From: Paenibacillus flagellatus
Lineage (GTDB): Bacteria; Bacillota; Bacilli; Paenibacillales; NBRC-103111
Length of the DNA: 64,000 bases
Assembly (NCBI RefSeq): GCF_003217775.1
Contig: NZ_QJVJ01000001.1
Location: forward strand, 620,001 to 684,000
Direction: 5' to 3'
Shown piece by piece: positions 16,593 to 25,837 of this stretch. Positions within the stretch are counted from its first letter, which is position 1; every line of letters starts with the position of its first letter. The notes under the pieces are model-generated. The model was not told the DNA's origin. It saw only the letters and a list, made by a program, of their open reading frames with translations, and did not search any database. The translations under genes and the position numbers were made by a program.

Positions 16593-16633
16593 GGAACCGC
16601 CCTCCCGAAATGCGCGCCAGACGGCGCGGAATG

Positions 16634-17506
16634 TTAGCCTTTCACGGAGCCGAGCATGACCCCTTTGGCGAAATGCTTTTGCAAAAACGGGTAAATCGCG
16701 ATGATCGGCAAGGTGGCGAAGACGATGACCGCCATCTTGATCGTGAGCGGCTGAATGTACATCTCCTCGATGCTCGTGTCGCCGATCCGGCTGCTGGCGT
16801 TGATGACGATTTCCCGGAGAAGCACCTGCACCGGCCATTTGCCGCTGTCGTTAATGTACATGACCGCCTGGAAGTACCGGTTCCAATGGTCGACCGCATA
16901 GAACAGCCCGAACGTCGCGATCGCCGGCAGCGAGAGCGGCAGCACGATCCGGATCAGGATGCCGACGTCGTTGCAGCCGTCGATTTTCGCCGAATCCTCC
17001 AGCCCTTCGGGCATTTGCTGGAAAAAGTTTTTGAGCACGATCAAATTGAAGGCGCTGATCGCGGTCGGAATCATGAGCGACCAAAGCGTATCGATCATAT
17101 GCAGCGACTTGACGACGTAATACGTCGGAATGAGCCCGCCGCCGAACAGCATCGTGAAGACGATGCCGAGCATCATCCATTTCCGCCCCCGCAGGTGGCG
17201 CCGGGACAACGGATACGCGAGCAGCGACGTCAGCGTCAAATTGATGAGCGTGCCGAGCGCGGTTACGTAGACGGAGACGCCCATGCTGCGGACGAGCGTG
17301 TTCGTGGAGAAAATATATTCGTACGCCGCCAGCGAGAATTCCTTGGGGTACAAAATGAATCCGCCCTGCGCGACGATGTGCGGGGCCGTGAACGAGACGG
17401 CCAGCACGTACAGAAACGGGACGATGCAGACGAGCGCCGCCAGGACGAGCAGCGTGCCGTTGATCCAATCGAACAGCCGGTTGCCCCACGTTTTGTCGTA
17501 CGTCAT
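16634..17506 (-). CDS. Sugar ABC importer A: permease (YtcP/LplC type)
   Basis: The ATG at 17506 has AAAGGAGT eight bases upstream; a GTG at 17515 is less well placed. The 290-residue protein has six predicted membrane helices and the binding-protein-dependent permease EAA-like loop (EGLEDSAKIDGCNDVGILIR). It ends in the typical FLQKHFAKGVMLGSVKG. It is the CUT1-type second permease, 24 bases after the first permease gene. No ATPase is encoded nearby, so a shared MsmX/UgpC-type ATPase elsewhere is expected. Confidence 0.93.
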   Translation of the reverse strand: MTYDKTWGNRLFDWINGTLLVLAALVCIVPFLYVLAVSFTAPHIVAQGGFILYPKEFSLAAYEYIFSTNTLVRSMGVSVYVTALGTLINLTLTSLLAYPLSRRHLRGRKWMMLGIVFTMLFGGGLIPTYYVVKSLHMIDTLWSLMIPTAISAFNLIVLKNFFQQMPEGLEDSAKIDGCNDVGILIRIVLPLSLPAIATFGLFYAVDHWNRYFQAVMYINDSGKWPVQVLLREIVINASSRIGDTSIEEMYIQPLTIKMAVIVFATLPIIAIYPFLQKHFAKGVMLGSVKG

Positions 17507-17530
17507 GACTTCCACTCCTTTCGCCGCCGG

Positions 17531-18487
17531 TTAGTAGATGCCTTCTTCCCCGAACCGTTTCGCCAGCCAATTGCCGGAGACGACGAGCAGGAGGCCGACG
17601 GCCGACTTGAACAGCCCCACCGCCGCGCTGTAGCTGTACTGGCCTTGGGTAAGCCCTTTCACATACACGTACGTATCGAACACTTCCCCGACCTCGCGAT
17701 TCGTCGCCGTCAGCATGAGGAAAATATGCTCGAAGCCGGAATCCAGAAAGCTGCCGAGCCGCAAAATGAACAAAATGACGATCGTGCTGCGAATCGCCGG
17801 AAGCGTAATGTGCCACAGCTGCCTCCATCTTCCCGCGCCGTCCATGCGCGCCGCCTCGTACAGCTGCAAATCGACGCCGGCCAGCGCGGCGAGGAAGATG
17901 ATCGTTCCCCAGCCGACCTCCTTCCAGATCGTCTGGCTGACGATCATCGGCCGGAACCATTCCGGCTCGAGCAGGAACGGGATTTTCTCGCCCGTCGCGG
18001 CATACAGCAGCTCGTTGACCGCTCCGCCCTCGGTCGTGAACAGCATGTAGAAAATGCCGACGACGACGACCCACGATACGAAGTGGGGCACATAGACGAG
18101 CGTCTGGACGAACCGCTTGAATTTTTCCCGCCGCACCTCGTTCAGCATAAGCGCCAGCACGATCGGCAGCGGGAAGAAGAAGACGAGATTGTACACCGCG
18201 AGCACGAACGTGTTGCGGAACAGCGTCCAAAACTGCTCCTCGCCGAAAAAGCGCTGAAAATGCTTCAAGCCGACGAACGGACTGTTCAGGAAGCCGAGAT
18301 GCGGCTTGAAATCCTGGAACGCCATGACGATGCCGTACATCGGAACGTATTTGAAGACGAGGAAGTAGACGATGCCCGGCAGCGCCATCGCATACAGCCA
18401 GCGATCCTTGACCAAATCGTTCAACCATGCCGATCGGCCGGACGCTTCCCGCAAACGCCTCGCATTCGCGTCGGTTGGCGCCATCAT
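17531..18487 (-). CDS. Sugar ABC importer A: permease (LplB type)
   Basis: ATG codons at 18487 and 18484 follow AAAGGAGGG. The 318-residue protein starts with a soluble stretch, then DRWLYAMALPGIVYFLVFKY and six membrane helices. The EAA loop region is LYEAARMDGAGRWRQLWHIT. This is the LplB/YtcO-like partner of the downstream permease. The regulator at 18755-21103 lies upstream on the same strand with a terminator between them, so the importer probably has its own promoter. Confidence 0.93.
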   Translation of the reverse strand: MMAPTDANARRLREASGRSAWLNDLVKDRWLYAMALPGIVYFLVFKYVPMYGIVMAFQDFKPHLGFLNSPFVGLKHFQRFFGEEQFWTLFRNTFVLAVYNLVFFFPLPIVLALMLNEVRREKFKRFVQTLVYVPHFVSWVVVVGIFYMLFTTEGGAVNELLYAATGEKIPFLLEPEWFRPMIVSQTIWKEVGWGTIIFLAALAGVDLQLYEAARMDGAGRWRQLWHITLPAIRSTIVILFILRLGSFLDSGFEHIFLMLTATNREVGEVFDTYVYVKGLTQGQYSYSAAVGLFKSAVGLLLVVSGNWLAKRFGEEGIY

Positions 18488-18683
18488 GAGAGCCCTCCTT
18501 TCGGTTTCGATAAGGCGTTGCCTTCGCGTCCATTATCGCCCCTTCGCTCGGAACAGGATAGGCACCGAATGCAACCCGTTTCGGCCGCCGCCCGGAACGC
18601 CGCCTGCCATGCGGGCCGCCGCCGAGGGCGTATACCGTTCTTAACCCGGCGTACTCCGGATATAACCTAGCGCTCGCGGAACG

Positions 18684-18735
18684 CAAAAAGGCCTTCGCGG
18701 GAAAGGCCGGGCTTGGGAGCGCCCGCCGCGAAGGC
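18684..18735 (-). terminator. Terminator after the AraC regulator of importer A
   Basis: On the minus strand GGCCTTCGCGG pairs with CCGCGAAGGCC around a large inner stem, followed by TTTTTG. Confidence 0.75.
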
Positions 18736-18754
18736 CGTGCGTGCATGCATGCGG

Positions 18755-21103
18755 TTATGGCTGGCGGCATCGTTCCCGGTACTGCCCGGGCGTCATCCCG
18801 ACGACTTTGCGGAAGATGCGGATGAACGCCGTCGTATTCGAATAGTTCAGCTTCTCCGCGATTTCCGACAGCCGCAGCGTCGTCGTCTCCAGCCATTCCT
18901 TGGCCACGTTCATCCGGTATTCGGCCAAGTAGTCGCTGAACGTGACGCCCCTTTCCTTTTTGAACACGCGGCTCAAATAGACGGGGTGAAAGTGAAGCTC
19001 CTCGGCGATCCCCTCCAGCGTAATATCCCGGTCGTACCGTTCCTCGACGAGCCGGACGATCCGAGCGACGATGCCGACGCCCTGCGACTCGGCTTGCCGG
19101 TTCAGAAAGTCGACGATCGGTCCGAGCAGGTCGCGCTTGAACCATTCCGCGATATCGTCGGGCGTGCTCCGTTTCATCAGCTGCCGGTACGATCCGCGCT
19201 CGCCCAGCACCTCGTGCACGTGCCCGCCGCTCTCCTGGACGACCTGATACAGCCGCGCCACGAGCTGCATGAGCAGGATCGGATACTCGTTCGCGCCTAT
19301 GTGCCGCTCCGCGATTTCCGTCATATAGTCGTCGAACAGCGGCACCGCCTTGCCCGGATCGTCCGACTTGAGCGCTTTCGCCAGCCGCTCCTCGGCCGCC
19401 TTCAGCTGGGCGAACGCCGCGGCGGCGGCTCCGCCCCGCTCGGTCCGCACGTCGCCGTAATGGACGATGATGCCGCCGCCCCACAAGAGACGGCTGTTCA
19501 GCGCCTCGAGCCCTTCCCGATAAGCGCGGACCGCCTCCGTCGGCTTCGCGAACGGCCGACTGACGCCGATGCTGACCTGCACCTGCAAATATTCGTACAC
19601 CTTCGCCCGAATGTGCTCGGCGTACCGGTGAACGTACGACCGCAGCTCGGCTTCGTCCTCCAGCTCGCTCGTGATCAGCGTCACCTGCGACTGGTCCAGC
19701 AGGACGGGGCTGAACCGATGTCCGGACGGCACAAGCTCCGACACCATATTGTGAATCGCGAACAGCAGCAGCTCCTTGTCCTCCTCGCGGTAGCGGGTAT
19801 CGTGCAGCGTGTCGATCTGCAGCGTCAGCACCGCGAGCCGCTTCCAGCCGGACGGGAAACCGTACAGCTCGCTTCGGTAGGCGAAATCCCGCTCCGACAG
19901 CTGGCCGGCGAACAGCTTCAGCATCAAAAATTCGTTCAGCTGCGTAAACTGCCCCTGCATCTGCTGCTTCATCTGCTGTCCGGTGCTGAACAGCGTCCGA
20001 AACCGCTCCTCCATCGAGCTGAATTCGTCCCGGCCCCCCGTCTCGCCGATTTGGACCGCTTTCGTAAACTCGGCCAAGCGGCGGATCGGCGAATACATCC
20101 GTCTGCTGGCCAGCAGCGCCAAAATGCCGACGACGGCGAGAATGGCGCTGCAGACGACGACCGTCGCGACGGCGATTTTGCGGGTTTGCCGCGTCAGCTG
20201 CTCGAGCGACACTTCCGATACGTAGATGAGGCCGTTATAGGCGGAGCCGCGATACGAAAAGATCGTCTTCCTCCCCCCGACTTCCTCGGTCAGGAAGCCG
20301 GTCGAAGCTCCGGGCCGGGAGACGGCTTCGGCGATCCGCCTGTTGATCCGCTCGTATTCGCCGTCCGGGTCGTCCAGCATATTCAAAAAGTCGGCTCCTT
20401 CGCGGCTGAGCGCATACACCTCGCCCGTTCGCTCCGGGTCCGCCGCCAGCAGCGAACGGAAGCCGGATTTCAGCATTTCGATGATCAAAAACCCTTTCGG
20501 CTGCTGCGTGAACGGCAAAATCGGCAGCTTATACACCATCCGAATCGTATCCGCGCCCCCGTCCGCTCCGACGCCCGCCGCCATTTCGCCGCTCCCGCCC
20601 GAGCCCGCGATCGGTTCGATATCCCAGAACAGGTTGTTCGGCCGCTTCGCGTATTGCTCCAATTGCCGGGCAAGGGGAGACTGCGCCAGCGGCGTCACGG
20701 ACGTAAAGCTCATGACCCAGTCGTGCTCGGTCCCGACCAAATAGCCGCCGCTCATGCCGGAAAGCGTTTGCAAATTGTACAAGCCCGTATACAGGTTGCG
20801 CACCCTCGTGAAGTCGGTCACGTCGAGCGGACCGTTCAGCGCGGCCGTCACCTGCGGCGAATTGGCGTACTGCATCGCGGTCAGCTCCAGCGTCTTCATC
20901 ATCTGCTCCACGCGCATTTGCGTCTGCAGCAGCACTTGGCCGGTGCTGATCTTCATCTTCTGCTCGACGTCTCCCGACGCGGTATAGTACGAGTACAGGC
21001 CGAGCGCCAGAACGGGCACCGCGCCGATCAAAACGCCGAACGCGAGCAGCAGCTTCATGTAGCGAGGGACGGTTCGGACTCGGTCTCTCCAGCGAGCGAA
21101 CAT
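18755..21103 (-). CDS. Membrane-bound AraC-family regulator of importer A
   Basis: The 782-residue protein has a first membrane helix at about residues 17-38 (LLLAFGVLIGAVPVLALGLY), a large extracellular sensor to about residue 290, and a second helix (IAVATVVVCSAILAVVGILA). A cytoplasmic linker follows, ending in two AraC helix-turn-helix motifs (LEGIAEELHFHPVYLSRVFK, LSEIAEKLNYSNTTAFIRIF). It combines a sensor-kinase-like membrane module with a direct DNA-binding output and has no kinase or receiver domain. It precedes the importer genes on the same strand and probably activates them when an external signal or loaded binding protein is sensed. Confidence 0.93.
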   Translation of the reverse strand: MFARWRDRVRTVPRYMKLLLAFGVLIGAVPVLALGLYSYYTASGDVEQKMKISTGQVLLQTQMRVEQMMKTLELTAMQYANSPQVTAALNGPLDVTDFTRVRNLYTGLYNLQTLSGMSGGYLVGTEHDWVMSFTSVTPLAQSPLARQLEQYAKRPNNLFWDIEPIAGSGGSGEMAAGVGADGGADTIRMVYKLPILPFTQQPKGFLIIEMLKSGFRSLLAADPERTGEVYALSREGADFLNMLDDPDGEYERINRRIAEAVSRPGASTGFLTEEVGGRKTIFSYRGSAYNGLIYVSEVSLEQLTRQTRKIAVATVVVCSAILAVVGILALLASRRMYSPIRRLAEFTKAVQIGETGGRDEFSSMEERFRTLFSTGQQMKQQMQGQFTQLNEFLMLKLFAGQLSERDFAYRSELYGFPSGWKRLAVLTLQIDTLHDTRYREEDKELLLFAIHNMVSELVPSGHRFSPVLLDQSQVTLITSELEDEAELRSYVHRYAEHIRAKVYEYLQVQVSIGVSRPFAKPTEAVRAYREGLEALNSRLLWGGGIIVHYGDVRTERGGAAAAAFAQLKAAEERLAKALKSDDPGKAVPLFDDYMTEIAERHIGANEYPILLMQLVARLYQVVQESGGHVHEVLGERGSYRQLMKRSTPDDIAEWFKRDLLGPIVDFLNRQAESQGVGIVARIVRLVEERYDRDITLEGIAEELHFHPVYLSRVFKKERGVTFSDYLAEYRMNVAKEWLETTTLRLSEIAEKLNYSNTTAFIRIFRKVVGMTPGQYRERCRQP

Positions 21104-21246
21104 ACGGGGACGATCACCCTTTTCCTCGAAATGGCGCCGCTTCCGCGGAAGCCGGGCCGTTTTCTTTCAACTTAACACTGCCTTCCTCCTTTTGCAATAT
21201 GTTCCCGCAAAGCGGGGGCACCCGCATCGGCGGGCGCCCTTCCGTC

Positions 21247-22242
21247 TCACAGCATCTGCAGCCCGATCGCCCGGCGCACGTCGGCGATCGTCCGCCCGGC
21301 CGCCTCCTTCGCCTTGTCCCGCCCGAGCCGCAGTGCGTCCAGCGCGTCCGCTTCGCCGATCGACCCCTTCCGCCTGCGGAACGGCTCGACGATGCCGCTC
21401 AAGCGTTCGGCCAGCCGCTTCTTGCAGTCGATGCAGCCGATCCGGGCTTCGCAGCACGATGCCGCGATCTCCTCCCGCTCGGCTTCGCCGGTAAAAAACG
21501 TATGCAGCCGGAACACGTTGCAGCCGTCCTCCGTCGGATGCCCCGGCTGATGCCGGTACGCTCTCAGCGGGTCGGACAGCGCGCGGCGCGTCTTCTCCTC
21601 CACCGTCCGCTCGTCGTCGCCCAGCCCGATGCACGCGGCCGGGTCGTCCGACTTGCTCATCTTGCCCTGCCCCGACAGCGACGGAATACGCGCGGCGTTC
21701 CCGACGAGCGGCTGCGGCTCCGGCAGCAAGTCGCCGTACAGCTGGTTGAATCGGCGGGCGATCGCGCGCGCGACCTCCAAATGGACGAGCTGGTCTTCGC
21801 CGACCATGACGAGCTCGGTCCGGACGAGGAAAATGTCCGCGGCCATCAGGACGGGATAGCCGACAAGCCCGTAGTTGACGTTATCCGGGTGGCGCTTCGC
21901 CTTATCCTTGAACGTCGGCACCCGCAGCAGCTCCCCGAGCGGCATGACCATGCTCAAGTATGCGTGCAGCTCGCACACCTCCGCCGCGACCGACGATTGC
22001 GCGTACAGCGTGCACCGCTCCGGGTCCAGTCCCGCGGCCAAATAGTTCCGCGCCGTCTCGACGACGAGGCCGCGCAAGCCGTCCGGCTTCGGATGCGTCG
22101 TCAGCGAATGGACGTCCGCGATGAAATATCGCGCGTCGTACCGCTCCTGCAGCTCGACGAGCCCTTTCAGCGCGCCGTAATAATTGCCGATATGCAGCTC
22201 TCCCGTCGGGCGGATGCCCGACACCAATCCCGTTCTAATCAT
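21247..22242 (-). CDS. trpS: Tryptophanyl-tRNA synthetase
   Basis: The enzyme charges tRNA-Trp. The ATG at 22242 follows GGAGGG. The 331-residue length equals the bacterial norm. Class I signatures are present: HIGN at residues 17-20 and KMSKS in GQGKMSKSDDPAACIGL. The SGIRPTGELHIGNYYGALK start is typical. A complete Trp T-box leader lies upstream. The C-terminal half has a short cysteine-rich stretch (SCCEARIGCIDCKK). Confidence 0.97.
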   Translation of the reverse strand: MIRTGLVSGIRPTGELHIGNYYGALKGLVELQERYDARYFIADVHSLTTHPKPDGLRGLVVETARNYLAAGLDPERCTLYAQSSVAAEVCELHAYLSMVMPLGELLRVPTFKDKAKRHPDNVNYGLVGYPVLMAADIFLVRTELVMVGEDQLVHLEVARAIARRFNQLYGDLLPEPQPLVGNAARIPSLSGQGKMSKSDDPAACIGLGDDERTVEEKTRRALSDPLRAYRHQPGHPTEDGCNVFRLHTFFTGEAEREEIAASCCEARIGCIDCKKRLAERLSGIVEPFRRRKGSIGEADALDALRLGRDKAKEAAGRTIADVRRAIGLQML

Positions 22243-22363
22243 CGAAATCCCTCCATTTGAATATTCGAACGTTTCTTCCGATCGTCCATGTCTTTCCGCC
22301 TTCGCGCCACCAACCGTCGCTCATCGCGACCACGCTCCTTTCCCGCTCGTATTCGCCCCGCGA

Positions 22364-22712
22364 ATAAAAAAAGGGCTCCCCGTCCTTTTCCGTTCGAAAA
22401 GGACGGGAAGACCCGCGGTGCCACCTTCATTAGTCCGCGCGCGAACGCGAACTCTCTTGGATCCGGTACGGAGTCGGGCGATCCCGCCGCTTCCTCGATA
22501 CCGTGCCCCTTGATAACGGACGGGCGTCCCGCCGGAGCCTACGGCTTCCCGATACAAGCGTCGTGACGACGCCGTCGGAACGTTCGGTCCGGTCGCTCGG
22601 AAGTCCATTCGGCATGCCGTCCGCACCGGTTCGCACCATCCACCGGCTCTCTGACGCTTTCGCCATGCGTACTCCTCTTCTTCATCGCGTGCCATCTATG
22701 CAGTCGAGATGG
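22364..22712 (-). promoter_or_regulatory. Trp-specific T-box riboswitch upstream of trpS
   Basis: Reading the minus strand, the leader has a stem I with the usual AGAGAGCCGGTGG segment and a specifier loop GAATGGAC whose UGG codon (22605-22607) is Trp. Near the 3' end is AAGGTGGCACCGCGG, the conserved T-box (22414-22428). It is followed by a terminator in which CCCGTCCTTTT pairs with AAAAGGACGGG and ends in seven T. Uncharged tRNA-Trp should favour the antiterminator and allow trpS transcription. Confidence 0.95.
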
Positions 22713-22717
22713 GATTC

Positions 22718-22746
22718 ATTATAGCGCCGTCCCGCCGTTTCAGCAA
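22718..22746 (-). promoter_or_regulatory. Promoter of the trpS leader
   Basis: Minus strand TTGCTG (22741-22746), 17-base spacer, TATAAT (22718-22723). Transcription would start just before the T-box leader. Confidence 0.7.
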
Positions 22747-22821
22747 GCCCGGCTTCGTTTTCGCGCCGTTTTTCCGCCCGCGGCCCGAAAGGCGTCGAAC
22801 CGCAAAACTTTTCCCCGATTC

Positions 22822-22850
22822 TTGACGTCTAATGGATGTTCGGACACAAT
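22822..22850 (+). promoter_or_regulatory. Promoter of the SGNH/MBOAT pair
   Basis: TTGACG (22822-22827), 17-base spacer and CACAAT (22845-22850), about 40 bases before the ATG at 22890. Confidence 0.6.
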
Positions 22851-22889
22851 AGTACTATTGACTTCGGAAACGGGTGAATTCCAACTGCC

Positions 22890-23981
22890 ATGAAAGCCGT
22901 CAAATACGTCATCGTTTACTTGATCGCACTCCAGTTCCTTTTTCCTTACGCTTTTAAGCTCTCCGACGTATACCATAACCGGATGGACTATACGCTCATG
23001 CTGAACAACAACAACATGCACGACATCGACGCCGTCCTCGAGCAGGTGAAGCGGGATATCGACCGGCACGACCCGACCGACTATATCGTCATGCTCGGCG
23101 ATTCGGTGTTTTACGGCAGCCCGGGCAGCTCGGACCAGGCGGTCAACGTCTTCCTCCAGCAAAAGCCGGGAGCGCCGGCGATCTACAACCTCTCGTTCCC
23201 GGCGATGCAGATCGGCGACTTTTACACGATGCTGCTCAAGCTGGACAAGTTCGGCATTTCGACGGACCGGCTGCTGTTCAATATCCGGTACGCTTCGTTC
23301 GTCCCGCGGAATCCCGGTCCCCGCTCCGTCTTCTGGCTCGGCAACGATTTGCGCAAGCTCGACCATGAGGCGTACGAGCATGTGCTGCCGCAGCTGAAGG
23401 CTTCCGACTTCAAGACGCCGGAAGATCCGTATCAATATTTCCAGCGGGCGCTTCACGAAGATTGGCTGCCGCATTTGTCGCTCATGCGGTACAAAGATTA
23501 CGTGCGCCAAGATTTGCAGCACCTGTGGCTGAAAGTGCGCGGCAAGCCGATTCCGAGCGACGCGCTCGACGATTCGCGCACCTGGCACGTCAAGAAGGCA
23601 TGGCAGGAATCGCAGGGCATCGATTACGGCCGGTTTCTCCAAGACCCGCAGCTGATCGCGAGCTTCTCGGACAAGCCTCTCGATTTGTCGGAGAACAATT
23701 GGGACGTCTACTTCCTGAACAAAATGCTCGAGCACCAAAAGGGCAAAAAGACATGGGTCGTCCTGAGCGGAACGAACCACGACCTGATGAAGGAAGCCGT
23801 CGAGAAGCCGGGCTACAAAGCGAATCTGCAAGCGATCGACCGGATGATGGCGGGCAAGGACGTCGTCTACGTCAACCTGGAAGGCGTAATGGCGGGCGAT
23901 TACTTCTCCGACCATACCCACTTCACGCCGGAAGGCAACGCCAAGCTGGCCGACGTGCTGTGGCCGTACTTGCAGAAGTAA
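22890..23981 (+). CDS. SGNH-type O-acetyltransferase partner (AlgJ/AlgX-like)
   Basis: The 363-residue product has an N-terminal signal anchor (MKAVKYVIVYLIALQFLFPY), then an SGNH fold. The GDS block with nucleophile serine is YIVMLGDSVFYGSPGSS. A TNHD segment follows, and the catalytic Asp-His block is FSDHTHFTPEGNAKLADVLW. This architecture is the extracytoplasmic acetyl-transfer partner of MBOAT proteins. The next gene is an MBOAT, so the pair likely O-acetylates an exported polysaccharide or wall polymer. The start has only a weak ribosome site. Confidence 0.85.
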   Translation: MKAVKYVIVYLIALQFLFPYAFKLSDVYHNRMDYTLMLNNNNMHDIDAVLEQVKRDIDRHDPTDYIVMLGDSVFYGSPGSSDQAVNVFLQQKPGAPAIYNLSFPAMQIGDFYTMLLKLDKFGISTDRLLFNIRYASFVPRNPGPRSVFWLGNDLRKLDHEAYEHVLPQLKASDFKTPEDPYQYFQRALHEDWLPHLSLMRYKDYVRQDLQHLWLKVRGKPIPSDALDDSRTWHVKKAWQESQGIDYGRFLQDPQLIASFSDKPLDLSENNWDVYFLNKMLEHQKGKKTWVVLSGTNHDLMKEAVEKPGYKANLQAIDRMMAGKDVVYVNLEGVMAGDYFSDHTHFTPEGNAKLADVLWPYLQK

Positions 23982-23984
23982 CGA

Positions 23985-24029
23985 ATAGAAGTTGAACAGA
24001 AGAAACATCGAGGAAAAGCCAACTTCTAT
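23985..24029 (+). other. Intercistronic inverted repeat between SGNH and MBOAT genes
   Basis: ATAGAAGTTG (23985-23994) and CAACTTCTAT (24020-24029) are perfect 10-bp arms around a 25-base loop. No T-run follows, so an mRNA processing or stability hairpin is more likely than a terminator. Confidence 0.5.
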
Positions 24030-24056
24030 AGATTTCGAACGGATAGGAGAACGACG

Positions 24057-25478
24057 ATGCTCTTTCATACTCCCGAGTTTATAACGCTCATGATCGTCTC
24101 GCTCGTGCTGTTCTACGCGCTGCCGCGCTGGCGCATCCCGATGCTGACCGTGGCGAACATGATCTTCTACGTCGTCGCGGGCGTAGGCAACCTGATCCTT
24201 TTCCTCGCGATGACGGCCTTTACGTACTACTGCTCGAAAGGAATGCGCGGCCCTTACGCCCGCTTCCTGCTCTGGTTTTCGATTATCGTCAACGTCGCGA
24301 ACTTGGTCTTCTTCAAATATACGACGTTTTTGATCCGCTCGGCGGAAAATTGGACGGGCGTCAAGCTGCTGACGGAAAACTCGTTTCTGCTGAAAATCGT
24401 CCTGCCGATCGGCATTTCGTTTTACACGTTCCAGATGATCGCCTACCTCGTCGACGTGTACAAGAAGAAATGGGAGCCCGCCCAGTCGGTGTTCCACTTC
24501 TGGGTGTTCATCTCGTTTTTCGCCCATCTCGTCGCCGGACCGATCATGCGCGGACGGGAGTTTATGCCGCAGATCGACAATTTGGCGAAAATCCGCTACA
24601 GCGCCGCCAACTTCCGGCTCGGAGCGTTTTTCCTGTCGCTCGGCATATTCAAGAAGGTCGTGCTGGCCGACTACTTGACGCCCCACGTCGATCAATTTTT
24701 CGCGCATACGTCGACGATGACGGGGGCCGAAGGATGGGTGGCGGCTTACTTGTTCGCCTTCCAAATTTTCTTCGACTTCTCGGCGTACAGCGAGATGGCG
24801 CTCGGCATCGCCTACTTTTTCGGCATGGAGCTGGCGGTCAACTTCCGGACGCCTTACTTGAGCACGAATCCGACGGAGTTTTGGCGCCGCTGGCACATTA
24901 CGCTGTCCAACTGGATCAAGGATTACATCTACATCCCGCTCGGCGGCTCGCGCAAAGGCGAGGTTCGCCAATACACGAACCTGTTCATCGCGATGACAGT
25001 GTCCGGCATTTGGCACGGCGCCTCGTGGACGTTCGTGGCGTGGGGAATGTTTTACGGCGCGCTCGCGACGGTGCACAAAATTTATCTCGTCGTAAAAGAA
25101 AAGCTCGGCCTCGGGTTTCTCGACAAAAGCCGCATTTATCACGTTATCGCGATCATCGTCTTCTTCCATATTACCTGCATCGCCTGGGTGCTGTTCCGGG
25201 TGAACGGGCTGCACAACGCGCTGTCGCTGATCAAGCGGATGCTGTCGCCGCAGGCGTTCCACTTCGCCGGGCTGTATATGTACTTGGCGGTCGCGGTCGG
25301 CTTGTTCGCGCTTCATATCGTCGAGCATTTCCTGCAAAAGCATCGCACCGGCCTGTCGGCTTGGTGGCACCGCTACTTCCCTGCCCCGGTCCGGGCGCTG
25401 CTGTACACGGCCGTCGCCGCCATCCTCATCCTCGCGCTGCGGGGGGAGCAGAACACGTTTATTTACTTCCAGTTCTAA
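24057..25478 (+). CDS. MBOAT membrane O-acyltransferase (AlgI/DltB-like)
   Basis: The 473-residue polytopic protein has about ten membrane helices. It carries the family signature around NPTEFWRRWHITLSNWIKDY, IYIPLGGSR, and the active-site histidine region VSGIWHGASWTFVAWGMFYG. AGGAGAAC precedes the ATG at 24057. It should carry acetyl groups from the cytoplasm across the membrane for the SGNH partner encoded 75 bases upstream. No glycan synthase lies beside the pair, so the target polymer is unknown. Confidence 0.95.
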   Translation: MLFHTPEFITLMIVSLVLFYALPRWRIPMLTVANMIFYVVAGVGNLILFLAMTAFTYYCSKGMRGPYARFLLWFSIIVNVANLVFFKYTTFLIRSAENWTGVKLLTENSFLLKIVLPIGISFYTFQMIAYLVDVYKKKWEPAQSVFHFWVFISFFAHLVAGPIMRGREFMPQIDNLAKIRYSAANFRLGAFFLSLGIFKKVVLADYLTPHVDQFFAHTSTMTGAEGWVAAYLFAFQIFFDFSAYSEMALGIAYFFGMELAVNFRTPYLSTNPTEFWRRWHITLSNWIKDYIYIPLGGSRKGEVRQYTNLFIAMTVSGIWHGASWTFVAWGMFYGALATVHKIYLVVKEKLGLGFLDKSRIYHVIAIIVFFHITCIAWVLFRVNGLHNALSLIKRMLSPQAFHFAGLYMYLAVAVGLFALHIVEHFLQKHRTGLSAWWHRYFPAPVRALLYTAVAAILILALRGEQNTFIYFQF

Positions 25479-25510
25479 GAACGGGCGTCCGAGCCCTTGG
25501 CAGCGATTAA

Positions 25511-25821
25511 ATCGCAAAATAAAAAGAGTCCCTTGCGGACTCTTCGGATTGTCGAGAAAGATGGCAAAGAGACGAAGCTTAGGAAGGCATGAGGCAGCGG
25601 AATGCGCTCCACTTCCGTTAAACTCGAGTTCTTCTTTTGAATCTAGCGGTTTGAACTCGATTTTAAAGCGATTGCTTCCGAAGCAAGCAATGCTAGCGCA
25701 TTGCTCTCAAGTCAGCCGCCTCGCTTTCCGCACATCTCCGCTGCCCCATTTAGGGATTCATCTTTCTTTTTGGACTTTCTCGACAGCCTCAAGAGTCCCT
25801 TGCGGACTCTTTTTGTTTTGG
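25511..25821. repeat. MITE-like structured element between convergent genes
   Basis: Both ends carry the same hairpin: AAGAGTCC and GGACTCTT flank CTTGC at 25523-25544 and again at 25790-25811. Inside these hairpins are inverted arms TGTCGAGAAAG (25550-25560) and CTTTCTCGACA (25775-25785). The T-runs point outward: the left hairpin terminates minus-strand transcripts and the right one plus-strand transcripts. The interior contains further hairpins (TTGCTTCCGAAGCAA, GCAATGCTAGCGCATTGC) and no convincing coding frame. This fits a non-autonomous mobile repeat that also supplies terminators. Confidence 0.6.
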
Positions 25822-25837
25822 AGAACCATTCCGACCC

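Noticed and set aside
16610-18670. Plus-strand open frame over the importer A permeases
   Set aside because: It is a shadow of two clear membrane proteins; the antisense product is charged and without domains. The same holds for 18713-21175, 22740-25517, 34324-36093 and 59911-62166.
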